Under the pieces are notes generated by a model. It was not told the DNA's origin and did not search any database. It was given only the letters and a program-made list of their open reading frames with translations. Position numbers and translations under genes: made by a program. DNA of 64,000 nucleotides, taken from assembly GCF_030936135.1 (NCBI RefSeq), contig NC_082600.1:19475943-19539942 (forward strand), written 5' to 3'. Each line of letters opens with the position of its first letter. Position 1 is the stretch's first letter. This DNA is from Gavia stellata (Eukaryota > Chordata > Aves > Gaviiformes > Gaviidae). This document shows positions 22,219 to 37,200 of the stretch, piece by piece.

Positions 22219-25200
22219 CTTAAAAAAAAAAAAAAGAAATAGAATATAATTAAAATCCTGAATCAGACAAGAGCATTCATCAAGATCTTTATTTTAATTC
22301 CAGGGGAGACTGACCACATCGATATTTATTTTGACAGCAATTTGCTAACACATTTTTCCTTTGTCCCAAAGAATATATGTAGCATCTGGAACTTAGGGAG
22401 TGTCAAAAGGCTTATATTCTTGACTGCTATTTAATTACTGAATGATATTATTGTTCTCCACCCTCCCTCAAACAGCACATTAGTGTCAATTCAGAAACAT
22501 GAATCCTTTTTTGCCTGGTTTCAAGTTCCTATATTGCACAAATCATAATCACAAAGTATCACACCCGAAGTATCTCAAAAAACTACCTGTCATTTCCCCA
22601 GCTGGCTGCAGATGCATTTTTGAAGAAAAAGAACAGAAGGGAAAGAGGATACATCAGGAAAAAAGGTTACAGAGGGTACCTGAACAGGCTGCACAAACAC
22701 TTTCCTTCCATGAATCTTCTGTGATCGCTACATGCCTTTTGCTCTCTGTCCTCTTTTTTCTATTGATTTTATGAGAATTCTGGTTGCTTAGGGAAGGGAT
22801 GGGGAAAAAAGAAAACCCTGAAATTGTGCTTCCTTGGGATTCTCTGAAAAAGCGTAATTTGTTTAGAACTGCAACTCAATTTCACGTTTATAACACTTAT
22901 TTTCTTGCTTAACAGAAATGTAAGCAGATAACAAACCGTGTTCCAAGTTGAGCTGTTAAACTACACAGAGGGAACAAAATCGTCAGCTGTGAGCTACAGG
23001 CCAGTTAGCATTGCGCAATGAAAAGATGGGATAAAATCAGCTCTGAAAAAACACTAGTTCTATGCACAGTGCCATTAGAAAACCTAGTTTCAAATGGGTG
23101 TATGTCTAGCATAAACTGCTTTGCTTTTCATTTGACATGAAATGTACACAGCAAAACTCTTTCTACTGTCTTAGCATTTCCTATAAAGAGAATTTATTTC
23201 TTTAATTCTGTTAATAAAAATCCAAGAAAAATAAGAAGCCTAGTCATGTCTTAGCTTCCCCCTGCCCCAACCCTGTGGTAATTTACATAAGACCTTGAAA
23301 TAGTCATACACCTACCTTTTCTTCCCTTTCTTTGCTAGGAATGGCTTTTCTGGTCTTTGGTCTATACTGTTCTATTTCCATTTGTGTGAGATCCTGCTTT
23401 GATGGAAATAACTACTGAAACGGGCCTACCAGTGTCCTTGACAAACAGTTCTAAGGTTTAAATACTTCTTGTTTGATATTTCCATACAATAACCTCTAGC
23501 AAAGTCCTTTATCTCCTGGACACAAATTAATGATGAACAAATTATAAACTTAAAGTGTCTAATATTCTCTTACTAAACATTAGGTTTTTTTCTAGGAAAA
23601 CTTCTAAACCATAAAGAATACAATAGCTTTAGATCTGCATTAAGAAACAATATGGTTGTATTTTACATAATACAGTATATGGCCAAAATATAAACATTTC
23701 TGAAAGAATTAAAGCATACCTTGCATGGTCAATTAGCAGACAATTTGGTACAATTTGGTAAACTGCTTTCTGAATGCACTTCATAAAGGTTTGTCTTATA
23801 TTTCCTGGTAATGCATCCTAGTTCTTAGCTGCAACAAAGTTACATGAGGCACTGTTTTTCTATTAAAGAAAAAATATGCATAGTTACATGGTGTCAGTCT
23901 TGACATCATGTAACAATACAGCAATGATACAGCCACTTAAGGATACATTGGTATCTGGATCTGGATACACTGGTAGCATAAAAAGTGCTACTTTGTAATT
24001 TATAAAATTATAAATATACATCAGCTTATATCATATGAATAATCATATATATGAATGCAAATATCAGCACCTGATCTTTCTGCATGAGAGAGGTTTTTAG
24101 CACTGAGTATCTCTCGTGCCACAGAAGAGACGCCTGAATTGGATACATAAAATGTCATTTCTAATTTGAATTGTTTCTCCTACATATTTACATGTTAGAG
24201 CTCTCTGATCTGCTTACATGGGCAAAAAAGGCTTGCTTGCTTAATACTATAGAACTATGCCTGATAAACCATATTCTATCATCAAATGCTATTGTTTGTA
24301 ATTGTAAGGAACATCACACACAATGTACAGTATGCTTCCTTAGCTGTAAAGTGCTTCAATTTGCTCACAGTTCTCTCTTTAGTAAATATTTATGTTGGGA
24401 GTGGGGTGACCAGAAAAATAATCAAATTAATAGAAAAAGAGCTTGTTAATTTGCACTTTATTCAGGAAAAACCCCTCCCTTATGAATGACAAAGCTAATA
24501 AAGAATACTGAAACAAATGTCACATCTTTATATATAGCTCATTTATAAAGTAATTCATATTCTTGTAGGTCATAATCTCAAAATAAATATGATACAGTTA
24601 ATTTCTTACCATTACTAAAGAGTTCAGTAAAAGAACAACTGTCTGATATATTAACCTGGCTGTAAGATGCAAAAAAATGCAGAGTTGACTGTAGGATGTT
24701 CAGCATTAGCTACGTTTGGATATGTATGAATTAATATATTTCCCTATAGTCACTTCGGTGAAAAAGTACCATGATCATCTGAAAGATCAAACCAATATTG
24801 TAATTATGATTCAACTCCACAACTGAAAGGTAAGTAAAGATTGTTTAGATCAAATTGTTCCTTGCTCATCAAATTCTCAGCAAGGAACAAATGCTTTGCA
24901 GTATCTCTTACTAAAATATATGTAAAGACTAATCCACGCACTTAAAACAACTTGAGCATTCTGTTCAGTGGGAATGGAGAGCTCCACAGTTCTGGGGTTT
25001 GTTGCAGTGCAATCCTGATACTGCTTGAACACAAGGCTGCAGAGAAATAACTTTGTGTTTCAGGGGAAGTCTTCATTTAGTAATTATGATCTATAGTTTT
25101 CAAGGAAGGAATGCCATTTTTGGAAGAAAAATAGAACACATTATAAGAATACTGTTTGGTGCTTAGGCAATCCTTCAAATGTCTTCTTTCCAATTACAAA

Positions 25201-28200
25201 CAGATAAATACAAACACCAAGGTGGGTATGTGCATTGATGCTCTTTATCTTACTAGGGTAATTATTAAAGCATTAAAAGAAGCTGGATTGGGCAGAAAGC
25301 AGCCATATAAACATAAATGGTCTGATTTTTTTTTTATACCTAATGGAGTATGTGAACACTAATGTGTTCAATCTTCTGCACTGTTTACTGTTGCATGATA
25401 TATAATTAAAGATATCATATTCTCTTGTCAGACATTTTGTAATTTTCTCTCCTCCACAAAATTGTTTCCATTAATTTTATCTCAATACAATTTAGTATTG
25501 CACTTTCAATAGCCCATTATTGGATCATTATCAATATTCCCAGCTGTACAGCTTAGTAAAACAAAAACAAGAAGGATTTCCTGTACACAATATCACATTT
25601 AATTACAGTATCTCATTACCAGGAATTTTGATCACAGTAGTTTTTAGGATATGTTAATTTACAGGGCAAAACCAGTAGTTGTAACTGGAAAAAAACATTG
25701 AAAAGTGAAAAGTAATGAATCTATTTTTGGAAAAGATTGCACTGAAAGGTGCTATATGCTTTGTTAAGTCAAAGGATAAGTGGCTATATGGCTATGCTAA
25801 ATGTTGGGATCAGTTTCAGTTTTATGACCTTTAGATCAAAAATCCAAATAACAAGAATTAAAAAAAAGTAAGACCTACTCTAAAATACTTAAGACGTGCT
25901 TTGTTGGAATTTCATGCAGAACGTACTATTATCTCAGGAGAAATACTCCACTGTTGTGGGCAATATCTATGGTAGATGGATTACATTTTGCTTAGCATTC
26001 CTGGAGATCACAAACTTACTGGTTTTGTCCAAGTCTCTATATAGAGGTACTCTGCCAATGAAACTGAAGTTTGAAGTTCCTAAGTTATTACAAATACGGT
26101 GGAACAAATCTTACTTGATTGTTGAGTGTATATATATTTTTTTTTAAACACTGCCAAGTTAAAAATAGAACCACGTGCTTAGCAGGATGAGCACAGATCA
26201 CAGTCACTTCTCACCCCTTTCAGTTATTTTACTTTTTCTCAGTCTGAAACCTTTGCATTCCCAGAATATCACATTGTTCAGAGCTGCATTAGTCAAAACA
26301 CATTTAAAAATATTCATCTGCAAGCCTTTCTCCAACTTTAATTTCAACACTCAAAACTAATTATAGAAAGGGTCTAACGTAACTAGGAAAGGTGGAAAAA
26401 TCAGAAGTAAGGTGCAAAGATCGGAAGTATGGAGTGGCTTCTGAATTACTACTGCGACTTTTGATTTTGGAAGAGAGACATCTAAAGGAGATTTATAAAA
26501 TCATGAACGATGCTAAGGAAGTGAACAGAGAATTTTAATCAGCAATACAAGGATTTCTTGCACTGCCCATAAAATTGTAGCGTTCTCTTGTGCTTGAAGT
26601 CGCAGCACACAAATACATTAATTTTTGAGGATTTTTATTTTCCATCTGTCTTGAATCCTTTGTGGAATATTCTAAGTACAGTGCGGCTGCTCATTCACCA
26701 GGGATTCCCAAAAGTCACCAAAAGACCATGTGAAAGTCAGCTATTGAACTGGACTAGGTAGGATTTAGTGGCTAGTAGCCAATTCTACCTACATGCCACG
26801 AGCTAGTCACAACTCTTTGGCCCTACGGAAATTACCTTGGTAACCGATGGAAGTGCCGATTGCCAGACCATCTTCTTCGATAATTGTGGAAACCCAACAG
26901 CTTTCCTCAGATAGCGGTCATGCATTTCACAAGTGCTGAGAATATACAGAGCACAAGCAATGGCATAGCCTCCCCAGTTAGAGACCCCTGCAAAAGAACA
27001 TCACCATGAAACCAAATTGTAAAAAAGACCAACAATAGTTATTGCAAAGATACCTAACCTGCATAAGTCGTTAGGCACATACAACTGAGTCTCATGTAGC
27101 AATGGTGAAATGGAATGTGGATATGAACTAAATAATATTGACACGAATTTGGACCATTTATTTCAGAATAAACAATTGCTTAACATATTAAAATGTTTTC
27201 AGTAGTATTTCAGATTGAATTTCTGCAACTTTCCATCTAGCTTAGTTTGTGGTTCGTCCTTCCAACAAAGCAAAAACTCAAATGGGCATGGTCTAACACA
27301 ATTCCACTTGGCTTAATGTGAAGTCCGTGAACTGTGAGGAGCTATGTTACAGCCCAATGTCTTTTGCACAGAGATAGAAGATTTTGATAAAGTATCCTAA
27401 ACCAGGCAAATTTTCACTGGTGTCAGATTTTATAATGGAATGCTGTACCACTGCAGAGAATCCCTTTTTGGTCACAAATGATGACTGATTAAAGAATTCA
27501 GCTATTTTATAAGCTATGAAGCCATGGTGAAACTAATTGTCTGCGTCTTGATGATGTGTTCTTGGTGTATCATATACAAAAGGACATTCTAACATAATTA
27601 ATATGCATAAATTTTCTGTATGCTGCTATCAAATCAGTCCACACAGTCTTGTTTGACAGCTTCTTTGTCAAGACTGTATTGGAGATGATTAGATTCGAAA
27701 CTTGCTGTGAGAAGTTATCTCTGCTGCCTGATACCTTCTCCAGAGATGCAGAATAGCAAAATTTTCAAAAAGTGTGGAAATTGGTTTAGCGCATGTAGTT
27801 TTCCACACTTAAACATGTCCAAACCTCTGCCCCACTTCCCTTTGCAGGGTCTCGGTGTGATAGTTGTTTTCAAAGTAAAAATCATCAGAATTGCCAGAAC
27901 AGCCACTGTAGATACTATAAACATATAGCCGTAAGAAGTAGATCTAATTATCACCACATTCATTTCTCCCCCAGAACTGCTGGTTTAATATCAAGAGTGT
28001 TAGATACCTAGGTTAGAAACCTAGAAACCTGAGCTAAGTACAATATGGACCATTCAGTTCATAAATTGGTCCTTGCTGAACATAACTCTTTCACTGCAAA
28101 TTTTATTTCGTGCTGGTTAAGATCTTAGGATAGAAGAGAATTTTAGCTATAGCTACTTTTGTTGTATATTAATAATGTATATCTGTCCTTGAGTAGCTGT

Positions 28201-31200
28201 TGAAAGGCCTTATCATCTCTTCATGTAAGAGCAGTATGACTGATGACCCTGACAGGGTCACACCCACAGAAGTTCATCAATTATACTGAAAATTCATATG
28301 TGCATAGACATTTTAATTCCCACACAGATCACTTCTGCAGTCTTCCTTGTTATTTTATTTAAGGTGTGATTTTTCAATAATATTCAGGATTTGCCCAACT
28401 ATTTCCAATTAAATGCACTTTCTTCATGGAACATCCTCAATTTTCAGTCATTCCTGCTGGAACCGTAGTTGCTTAACTATTCAGAAAATGGACATAACAC
28501 AGAGACAGATTTGTTTGCTAATGATGACTTGCTCATACAAAGAAAGGGCTGATACAAATTAGTTGGAAAGACAGCTGTTTTCTTGTCAATTCTATTCTCA
28601 AACATCAACAACTCTCCCACCCCCCAAAAAATCCCTTACCAGCTACAATAGTAAAATCAGCTTCAACATCACAAGCTATAACATCTCCATTTTTTATGTA
28701 CTTCTTTACAGCATCTTTTACTTTGCCCATTCCTAATTCATTTCCTCCATCTCCAACACCTTTATTAAAAGAGAAGAAGAGCAAATGAGTATGAACCCAG
28801 CATATAACTAACAATCCATTTAGAAAGCATCCAGAGTCTCTGTGACAGTTCGTAGCTCCATACGAGACAATTTATCCTTTTTAATCATAAGTGTCTAAAA
28901 ACAGAAGACTGTGAATTAAATAGCTGAAAGCATCACCTGTCACATGATAACGTGTAAGCGTATATATGCAATATATGCTCTACTGGTGCAGGCAAAAGAA
29001 ATCAAAATTATCAAGTGCTCATGAACTGCAGACAGAAGTAATTTAGTAAACTTTGCTTACAGAAGGCCTTAAATAAGCGTTATATACAATACGTTATCAT
29101 AAATATATTAGCACAAATAGAGAAAGAAGACAGAAAACAAATCCAAAATAAACCTGAGAAATTAGCCCACGATTCTGTAATAAAGCAAACATTAAAAACT
29201 CTGGTTTGTTAAAAGCTTTAATTAAAAAAAAGAGATTAAAAGTAGCAATTATTGCATAAAGATAAGCAAAAGTATAGGTAAGGACTTTGGCAGAAGTAGG
29301 ACTTACTGCACTGGCAATCTGTTTTATACAGATCACTATCATTGTGCCACAATGTAAAAAAAGCCCAACCCTGGGTACTGTTACTGTTTTCATTTTTTCT
29401 AGTAATTTATGAAAAAAAATCTAGTCTTTTTTTTTTTAAGTGTTCATATATTCAGGGTGTGGGGCCTTGATTTTTCTAGTCAAGTAGAAACACTATGTAT
29501 TTGTCTCAGTGATTTCAGTAAAATCAATGGGACCTATGTAATTTCAGGAAAATTCTAGGCAACCCTATGTTTGGGACATAAAATTGTTAGATATCATTCA
29601 GAGATCTGGAGGTGAGGATAACACATAAATTAGCAGCTTACATGAAAGCTGGATAGTACCTTTAGACTCTTACCAATGTATAAAAAAAACCCACAAAAAA
29701 AATTCCATCTATTTAAATGGAAATTAACATTTCTCCTTCACCTGTTAGTCTAAATGGCATCTTCTCAAGTTTGAAGATTTTTTTATAGAAAAATCCTGGT
29801 TAATGTCTGTGAAACAGAACAGTGAAGAGCTCTAAGTCCTCACTGCAATGTATCGTATTTGCATTTGAAATGTGACTGTGCTCTAATGCATAGCATGTGT
29901 TAGAGGAGAGAAATTACAGTATTTATAATTTATACTTCAAGCCCTGAAAATTGATAAATGTAACACTTCTAGTAACTGCATAAATATCTCACATAAGTCT
30001 GTAGCAAATTTCTTCTTTAAGTGAAATTGAAAGTTACTTCTCAGCAGCGATTTTTTATTTAACTCATTAAGTCCAAATAGTCAAGGGGAACGTAACTGAG
30101 TGACATATAATTTACATAAAAGGATTTGCCATGAAACAGCTGATCTTTTTTCATATCTGCTTTAATAATCTGTTCACATTTATTTTGGTGTTGGGATTTA
30201 ATGGTCCTTTCTAAAATCTCTTTGTTGGTAGTACTTTTCAAATAGGTAATGACATAATCATGTTGCCTCTATCATCATATATAAATATAGTAGTTATTAC
30301 TGTTTTGTAAGAATCCGCACAATGTTTTGATTTTTCTTATATTCAAAATGCAAAATTTTGCTCTCAATAGCCTTTAAAAAGACTAAAATGAATTCTTGTC
30401 CTTTGAAGATCATCAACAGTTTCTGTAACTGAAAGATACTAATCCGTTGCTCAGGGTTTCTTCCTATCAGCCTTGCTTTGCTTTTTCTTGTCGTTGCGGA
30501 AGTCCCGTCACCAGGATGGTTATGCAGTTAGTAGATCTACTGCTGTGGATGGACCCCATTAGCATTACACTGGGAGGAAAAGAACATCACACTGAAAATT
30601 TTCCTGTACCATCTGTTTTCTTCTTCCTCTACATGTCAGGAGAGGACTACATTTTACTGTTGATTTCCAGAGTGAGATTCACCCGAGAAAACGCAGCCAT
30701 CTACACATGAGCTAGTCAGCTAGACTTCTTTTAAAGTCAGCAGAGAGAAACAGACCCTTCAAACATTCAGTTCACCTCACCCCAAGGCAGACATCTCAAA
30801 TACAGATGTCTGAAAATAGACAAGATGAATCCTCTTCTAAAGGCCTGAGTGCTTTCCAGGCAGAGGAAAAATAGTTCTGTCCGATCTTCCACCCAGGTTT
30901 TCACTGACGACATTGGTTTCTGGAACTACATTCATAAAAAATGCAGGAAATGTCAGTCTTCCATGCTAAAAATCATTTGTATGAAAGGGAAACAAGTGTG
31001 ACCACATTTTTTCATGCCGTACTTTGGAAAGCTTTTCATTAACTCCTTTATAAATAGCATATAGCTATGTCAATTGTACAACAGCGGAAAAAAATAGCAT
31101 GTGGTTTTGGTAACATCTCTTAATCTTTTATTTCAATCTTTTGTGGAAAACGAGTCCTTCCAACCTCAGTCTTTCATGTCTTCTTATTTTGCATATTCTG

Positions 31201-34200
31201 GAAGGTTGCTGCTTGCTCCAAGACTTTTTATGATATCGGTACCCATACAGTTGTAGGCACTGTTCATGATTTGTCTGTGGTCAGACTCCTAGATCAGATT
31301 TTGTTAAACACAGGTCTTGTTTTAAATGCAAAACTTGACAGCAGTTAATCACCATGTAACAAATGTTCTAACATTTCCCCTCTCCACCTACTAACACAGC
31401 ACTTCTTGCCACTGAGCACAATATATAAAGACTTCTGTAAGGCTGAAAGCTTGATCTTTCTAGTATTCTTTTCTGGTCTATAAAGTTATCTGAGTACTCC
31501 ACCCGAATGGGTGCTGTACAATATTTGTATTTTATTTTGGCACTAGATATATGCCTCCAAATTCCTACTGACCATGAAGAAAGTCAAAGACAGCCCCACC
31601 AGAAAAATGTACATAATCAGTAGCAATACCTTATCACGAGTAATGAGAGAGAAGATGCAAAGGCCACAGCCCAGATTCGTGCCTTGTTAAGCTAGGCTTT
31701 ACAGAAATACATTGAAAAAAGCCAACAGCCATCCCAAGAAATTGTAATCAAATTGAAAAGAGACACAAAAAGTTAGTGTGATAAGCAAAATAAGCAATGT
31801 TAGCTAGGTAACAGACAATGTAAGAAAAAATGACATTGTTTTTCTATGGATACTCAATTAGTTCTCCAGTGTAGAATATCCACGTACTCAAATTCCATGG
31901 GAGATCAGAGCAGATAGATACCTTAATTGTTTTTTGAAGCCTAAGACTTGTTAAATCATTTTCTAGACAGACATCTCTTTAGAGAAAATTCACGGCAATG
32001 GGACACAGTGAATCTGGATAACTGCTTTTCTTCTTATTCACAAGCTCGTGGTATTTTTAATTAATGACATTTCATAGTATATTTGAATATTCAGAGAATG
32101 TTTAAAACAAACTAAATTCTGCTGAACAGATTCAAATCCCCACTGTGCAGAACACTCCACACTGTGCCAAATCAATAATATACTTTGAACTGCTCTGGAA
32201 GTTATTTTAAGAGATTAGGGTATTTTTGTCAAAGGAATCAGGATGTGATGTTACATAAGTAGCTGGAGAGACCAAGCCCTTGTATCAACAGTTTAAAATC
32301 AGGGACAAAATAATTGAAATGAACTGCAGCAGATAAAGCTCTGAGGCATTTTGCTAAACATCTTTATGAAAGAGAGCTTTTTCTATCCTTATTCAGCCAA
32401 TCTTTGACTTCTCTGCTGAGATTGCCAACAGACTGCCATCTAGAGTGCTTCTTTTTGAATGTTAGAAGTTAGTCCTTAAGAATAGGACAAAAATTTGAAT
32501 TAAATCTGAGTAAAATGTATTACAAGTTTTAAAATAATACAAAAAATACCAGTGAACTCTTCTGCGATACAGGTTTCAAATGATTCCAATACAGTGAAAT
32601 CAGACTACGCGTTATCTCTGCAGGAGCTCTCTAAATTCTGTGGAAACATTTGAAAAACATCACTAGTGAGAAGTCAAAGTTCCAGTGCTTATGGTGATAC
32701 TTAGGAGTGAGTCCACAGCACTACAAGAAGAAAACAAGCCAGATCAGCAGACATGTTCTGATGTGACTGAAATCACCCTAGCATGGACACTTACTTCTAA
32801 TTTTGTGAAACTCATTTCTAATTTTGTTTCTAATATTTATTTAGATTATATACCTCCTAACTCCGTTTTAGGCCACACAGTGTAGCACAAAGCATTTGAT
32901 CATACAAGGACGTTGTGCAACACTTTACATATATCTGGGAATCCTTGATCTATGGCATATTCTTTCAAACCCAGATACAAGTCAGTTTTCAGGAAAAAAA
33001 GGACTATCGACAAAAGAGAGGAGCACTGTGTTGACAACAGCACTCTTACTAGATGCATTAGTAAGTGCTAATGTAGTTTTGGCAGGAAGGACAATGTACT
33101 CCTTTAAAGATTATTATTGTATACGTACATTTTGTTAGAGAAGGCACTATTATAATAGATGCAAATATATAATCCCTGCTCAAGAGAATGTACTGCAATA
33201 TGAACTAAGATTCTATCCAGACTGCTGTTTTAACACAGGTGTAACAACCATAAAAATAACTGTAATAATTTAATATGTAATGTTTCCATTCAGTACTCAT
33301 TTGCTTTCTATGCTGCCTTTCACACATAAAATACAGAATAAAGTCAGTGTCAAAAACTACACTTAGAGAAGCATATGTATGCACACTTATGTACAGATAA
33401 TACACACATCTGGGCTTGCTTTTTTATCCTTAAATAACTTTTAAATTAACTCCATTTTTTTGGTTGTGAGAACCCTTCAACAGAAACCTCTAATTTTTCT
33501 CCAGCAACGGTCTCTAAATTCAACCATGACAAACAGCTGTGGCCCCCAAGCAGTTATTCAGCACCTGCCTCCTGCTCTCCTTCACTTCCAGTGAGTTACT
33601 GTTTTGTGCATCTCCTGCTTCTGAGAATATAACACAAGCTCACACATACCTGTTGTTGTGACTCCTGGAATGGTTTGTGCAGCTAAAAATAGTTCATCTA
33701 TGGGATCCACTAGATGTTTAATGTTAACTTTCCTGGCATTGTAATAATTGCCATCAGCGGCCATCCCAGCACGCTCTATTGCTATCAGGTGATCAAATCT
33801 GTTTAGAGACGAGTGAAAAAAACAGAGGAGAGGAGTCAAAGCTGTGCTTCTCACATAAAAAGTTCTTCTGTTGGCTGCTTCTTTTGTTGTGCTTGGTTCT
33901 ACTTTTTGACCATTTGGGATTCAAGGTAAAACTTGGATACTGTTTTGTTATTTCTGAATGTAGTTCTCTACAGCTTATTTTCAAAGGTTAGTCTAGTTTC
34001 TTCACAGCTTTAGTTTGCCACCAAGAAATGGAGAAGTTCTTGAAATCCTTCTAACCAGCGATCCTTAGGGTCAGCCATCTGGCCTTGCTCTGTTTCACGT
34101 TAAAATACATATCTTGTAAGACTTAAGTCTCTGTAAGTGCTTTCAAAGAGAACAAACAGGTGGCAAATTAATGATCACTTAAATCCTTGTTAGTGTAAAT

Positions 34201-37200
34201 ATAGTCTCTATTTAAACTACATTGCTTGGCAAATGTTCATTTGTTTCTAGTTAAGGAGTTTTTTGGTTTGGTTCTTTAGATTTGGGGGATTTTGCTTTAA
34301 GTCTATGGCTGTTTTGCTAGTTGTGATAGTAGACAGATGTACTGGAGATGTCCTACATTTTAAGCAGAATTTTAGTACTCAATTCTGCCACTGCATGTTA
34401 AAATTAAGTTATTTCACTTCTGTTTCTCCAATTTTACTGTCAAGAGGTTACTAATTCTGCTGAATTACTAAATGTTTTTGTGGGTGGGTATCTATGGTGA
34501 CTCCAGAGACCTTAAGCAGGTTAGCTGTCCACTTTAAAGAAACACTTACTTCAGCTTTTTGGAACTGTGGGACCAATTGAAATAGAAACTGGCTGTAATT
34601 ATATTATGCATGGCTATAAAACATTTTTAAAGCAATACATAAAAAAGGAAGACAGTATCATGCATACTATTACAGCATACAATTATAGCATACACTAACC
34701 TGTGGAAAGAAATGGGAATTGAATAAGTTGATGAAGCAAATACCAGGGTGAAAGATCTTTTTATTAAAGAGAACAAACTGAAGGCAACTACATTAAAACA
34801 CTTTACAAGGAAAGATCAATAAAAATGAGCAATGTGTGCCTATTAAAGGAAATGTAAGTTGCCTGCTAAGTAATGAAATGTGTGTACAGCTACTTAGCAA
34901 ATTCTCCAGTGCATTAACCCTAATCACACACTTTGTAAAAATCTGAATTTTTGCCCGGCATTGTATACTCCACAATGCAAACAGTTCAAATCAATATTGA
35001 GAAGTGCATGCATACATCTGTAATTTTGGCTTTGGCTGCCTAAAGATAATAGGATGATCACTTTCACACTATTACAAACACAGGATGTTTTATTAAATCA
35101 GATCAGATTCCCCAGTTGTTAGACTTGAGCCAAAGCTCTAGGAAGTGAACGCACTCCACAACTCTCTTCCTAGCTCTTTCAGTAACTCTGACATAACACT
35201 TCCCCTTTCTGATGTTCTCACTGATTTAAAAACTGGTAAAATAATATATCGTGTGTTTGTGTACATATATCTATGGAATAACAGGTGAAAAGCTTTTAGA
35301 AATTTTTCAAAAGAAAAGAGCTATTGCTATATCAAGTATTGTTTCTTTTTTTTTGTACTCCAGAAGTGCATAATTGCAGAATAACATGGAATTCTGTACT
35401 CTATGTGTGCTCCAATACCAATGTTTGGCTTCAAAGTTTTGTTCTGTTCATTCAAGTCTTAAGGATTTACTTGTAACCATTATGCCTTCTTAGATCATGG
35501 TCATTATTTTTATTATAACTTTACACAGTAGAGGTGTGACCCATTCTCAAAAACTGAATACACATACCTAGGTCTTCCAGGATTCCCATTCTCGCACAAA
35601 AACATTAAAGCTGAATCAGCACTTTCCTTTTGATAACTCAATAGAGGGACAGGTCTCTTCAGGATTCCTACAGGAAAACAAAATACAGTTCAGATAATAT
35701 GTACCACCTTCTTTTGATGTGTGATGAGCAACTTTAAAAAAAAAAAAAAAGAAAGCAGAACAGATGGAATAGTAAGGACTTAATGTATTTACAGTTTCTG
35801 ATAAGCTCCCTGCATCCTTACTTTAAATTAAACTCGTTTGGATGTTAGAGCTAGTAAATGAGACCTTGAGATAGAAAACAGGTCTACAAGAATAAGAACA
35901 GACATCCAGAATCCATCACAAACAGCTAATCCAGAATCACTACCCAGCTATATAAGCATTAACTTGATGCCAGCTAGGTTTAACAAATGTCATCATAGCA
36001 ACGCTGATCAGAGCTTAGAGGATGAACTCTGGTTCATTCTTTGGGGAAAAAAAAAAAAATCCTGTACTAAAGTGACAGTGAGATTAACTGAAGCAAACCT
36101 TGGCTCAAATTGGCAAGATAAAGACTGAGAAAATATGTGTCTTACCTAGTTGAACAGCTTCTTCAATAATCTTTTTGTTCAGATTCATGGCTCTCTGATC
36201 TGTTACTATGGCAACCTCTTTCTCCAAGGCCTGCAATATAGCTGCAATAGCAAGGGCTCCCGGGGGCCCATCATTCTCTTCTGGTGGCTCGTAAGTGAAG
36301 TGCGTGGGAAATCCAGTTGTTATCAGCACTGACCGAGCATGGGAGATGGACAGGCAAGCCTTCAGCAGCTCGTCCTGGCGGTGTAGATGTATTATACCCC
36401 GGTCTCCTGCAGAAGTGTTTTTAAAGAGAGCAGTACACTTCAATATATTTTTCTCCTTTTGAAGTTTCTGTGTGGGTGAACCTGCATACTTTAATGACAT
36501 AAAATGGGTTAAAAAAAAAAGAGAAATAAAAACCTCTTGTCAAGGCAGGAATTGGGGTAATTTCCTCAGGAAACCTGGGAAGGTGTAGGATATGAGTAAT
36601 GAAGATAATGGGCTGTGCTTCCAGGTTAAGAATTTCAGTTAACTGGATTTTGAAAACTACTATACCTAGCATTTCTAAGTATTAGTGTAAACAGCTTTTT
36701 CTTTTTCTGAGAGCTTATTGCATATTGTTTCCTTTCCTTTGGCCCTCTGCTTTCCTCTGATCTGTGGTGACAGTCATATTAGACCATGTCTAGCTACTGA
36801 AGCTAGATTGCAACTCAATCATCCCAGATCTTACAGAAGTTTTGATGCAGACTTCAGATGAGTAAGCTAGTCTTTTGTCTCTATTTAACTCTATCCCCTT
36901 AGGGAAGAGCTAATTCCCAAATAAATTCCACTTAATGAAATGATTAACCACAGAAGTGAGGTTTCAAAGACATTATAAGTTACCAGGGGACTTTTATAAA
37001 CTCAACTAATACAGTGGTATCCAGGTGACTGCTAAAAGATCTTGTAACACTTCATATAGTAGAGAGCCATGTTATCTGACCTTGAGAAATAGGTGAATAT
37101 TAATAGATGTCTCTTCTCATGGGTCAGGCTCTGAAGAGGCACCACTGTGTTATCTGTATATGTCCTGCCTTGTTCAAACACTTCCTATCCCCTCTCCCTT